Part shown: piece by piece, positions 6,334 to 6,823 of the stretch | Position numbering within the stretch: position 1 is the stretch's first letter | Layout of the letters: the number at the start of each line of letters is the position of its first letter | Translations under genes and position numbers: made by a program | The notes under the pieces: generated by a model | What the model was told of the DNA's origin: nothing | Database searches by the model: none | Seen by the model: the letters and a program-made list of their open reading frames with translations, nothing else | Source of the DNA: an uncultured Lacticaseibacillus sp. | GTDB taxonomy: Bacteria; Bacillota; Bacilli; Lactobacillales; Lactobacillaceae | Direction of reading: 5' to 3' | Length of the DNA stretch: 6,823 nucleotides | Assembly: GCA_934293835.1 (NCBI GenBank) | Contig: CAKQZO010000083.1 | Span: 1 to 6,823, forward strand

Positions 6334-6591
6334 ATGCTACATCTACTCTGGGTCTTGTTGATCGGGATCGTGATTGGCGCGATCGGTTCGCTGATTGTCG
6401 GCCGTGATCTGCCAGGAGGCTGGATCGGCAATCTTATCGGTGGGTTATTAGGGGCTTGGCTGGGCGAACGCCTGCTGGGTGCCTGGGGCCCACAAGTTGC
6501 TGGGATGGCTGTTGTTCCGGCAATCGTCGGGGCGATGATCGTTGTTTTCATCGTCTCGTTGGTGATCAGGGCTAGCAAGAAGCACGCTTAG
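6334..6591 (+). CDS. GlsB/YeaQ/YmgE-family small membrane stress protein
   Basis: This 85-residue protein is almost entirely hydrophobic and Gly-rich. There are three likely membrane segments: about 3-22 (WVLLIGIVIGAIGSLIV), 30-50 (IGNLIGGLLGAWLGERLLG) and 56-78 (VAGMAVVPAIVGAMIVVFIV), and it ends in a basic tail (RASKKHA). The VGRDLPGGWIGNLIGGLLGAWLG stretch carries the family's hallmark G-x-x-x-PGG-x-x-G-N-x-x-x-G-x-x-G pattern. Relatives are cytoplasmic-membrane proteins of about 80-90 residues, often induced by stress or accompanying Asp23-type alkaline shock proteins; their biochemical role is unclear. I chose 6334 because it fits family length and has GAGGTG (6321-6326) 7 nt upstream. 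The in-frame ATG at 6292 would add 14 polar residues unlike the family. No asp23-like gene is visible nearby. Confidence 0.88.
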   Translation: MLHLLWVLLIGIVIGAIGSLIVGRDLPGGWIGNLIGGLLGAWLGERLLGAWGPQVAGMAVVPAIVGAMIVVFIVSLVIRASKKHA

Positions 6592-6599
6592 GATAGCGA

Positions 6600-6630
6600 G
6601 GCTGTGACGAAAAAGTCGCAGTCCTTTTTT
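6600..6630 (+). terminator. Intrinsic terminator of the GlsB-like gene
   Basis: GGCTGTGAC (6600-6608) pairs over nine positions with GTCGCAGTC (6615-6623), with two G-U wobbles, around a GAAAAA loop. A C and six Ts (6625-6630) follow. It starts 9 nt after the TAG stop of the GlsB-like gene. Confidence 0.88.
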
Positions 6631-6698
6631 GGTGCGCAGGTATCGCCGTGGCTACTGGCGCGATTTGGTAATCTTGGCCGGCTATCATTGCAGACACA

Positions 6699-6731
6699 CC
6701 AAAACCACGGTACGGCAGGCCGCATCGTGGT
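6699..6731 (-). terminator. Hairpin with T run on the minus strand; likely terminator of a gene to the right
   Basis: ACCACG (6704-6709) pairs with CGTGGT (6726-6731), and inside this CGGC (6713-6716) pairs with GCCG (6719-6722). On the minus strand the stem runs directly into TTTTGG. There is no T run on the plus-strand side, so the element is best read as ending minus-strand transcription. No gene can be called for it in the window. Confidence 0.5.
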
Positions 6732-6823
6732 CAGTTATTGTGGGTAACTCAAATAAGCGATCTGACGATCATTTTTTCACTAGAGGTGTTTCGGGCGAAT
6801 CGCGCACTCAAAAAAGCTTACTG
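6732..6823. other. Right-edge stretch without a callable gene
   Basis: No full open frame is seen. On the minus strand one frame entering from the right edge stays open to a TAG at 6780-6782, giving the 13 residues VSFFECAIRPKHL. The other two frames stop within the first few codons. This could be the tail of a minus-strand gene ending about 50 nt before the hairpin at 6699-6731, but 13 residues are too few to judge. Confidence 0.25.

Noticed and set aside
6207..6578. 123-codon minus-strand Pro/Ile/Thr-rich open frame
   Set aside because: It is the complement of the GlsB-like gene. Its Pro/Thr/Ser richness reflects Gly and Val codons read backwards.

Overview
The window looks like chromosomal DNA from a lactic acid bacterium of the Lactobacillaceae, with a base composition close to half G+C by eye. 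The evidence is a KxYKxGKxW-type signal peptide on a Thr/Ser-rich, mucin-binding-like surface protein, strong AGGAGG/GAGGTG ribosome binding sites, and short hairpin-plus-T terminators. I cannot name the species.

Layout. (1) Positions 1-4489, minus strand: one very large open frame, at least 1496 residues, that runs off the left edge without a stop. It encodes the N-terminal part of a secreted, probably cell-wall-anchored adhesin. From its N-terminus it has a KxYKxGKxW signal, a Thr/Ser/Ala-rich stalk, a long beta-rich region, and MucBP-like and Muc_B2-like repeats at the visible end. The C-terminus, where an anchor motif would lie, is outside the window. (2) 4490-4839: a divergent intergenic region with promoter-like sequences for both sides and a spaced inverted repeat. 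(3) 4840-5254, plus strand: a small flavin-binding-fold protein of the pyridoxamine 5'-phosphate oxidase-like group. Its reading frame is broken by one extra C in a run of six Cs. (4) 5433-5963, plus strand: an XRE-family regulator with its own promoter. (5) 5964-6333: a gene-poor stretch with a very strong palindromic terminator and a possible minus-strand coding remnant. (6) 6334-6591, plus strand: a GlsB/YeaQ/YmgE-type small membrane protein followed by a clear terminator. (7) 6631-6823: no gene can be called. A hairpin suggests the end of a minus-strand gene lying to the right.

The plus-strand genes appear to be separate transcription units rather than one operon, because each has its own upstream spacer and candidate signals. 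The PNPOx-like protein and the GlsB-like protein both belong to families linked to general stress responses, but nothing in the sequence ties them or the regulator to the adhesin. I see no CRISPR array, tRNA, rRNA, intact insertion sequence or clear new multi-gene system. The most notable points are the frameshift in the PNPOx-like gene, the incomplete giant adhesin, the inverted repeat across its promoter region, and the hairpin next to the regulator's promoter.
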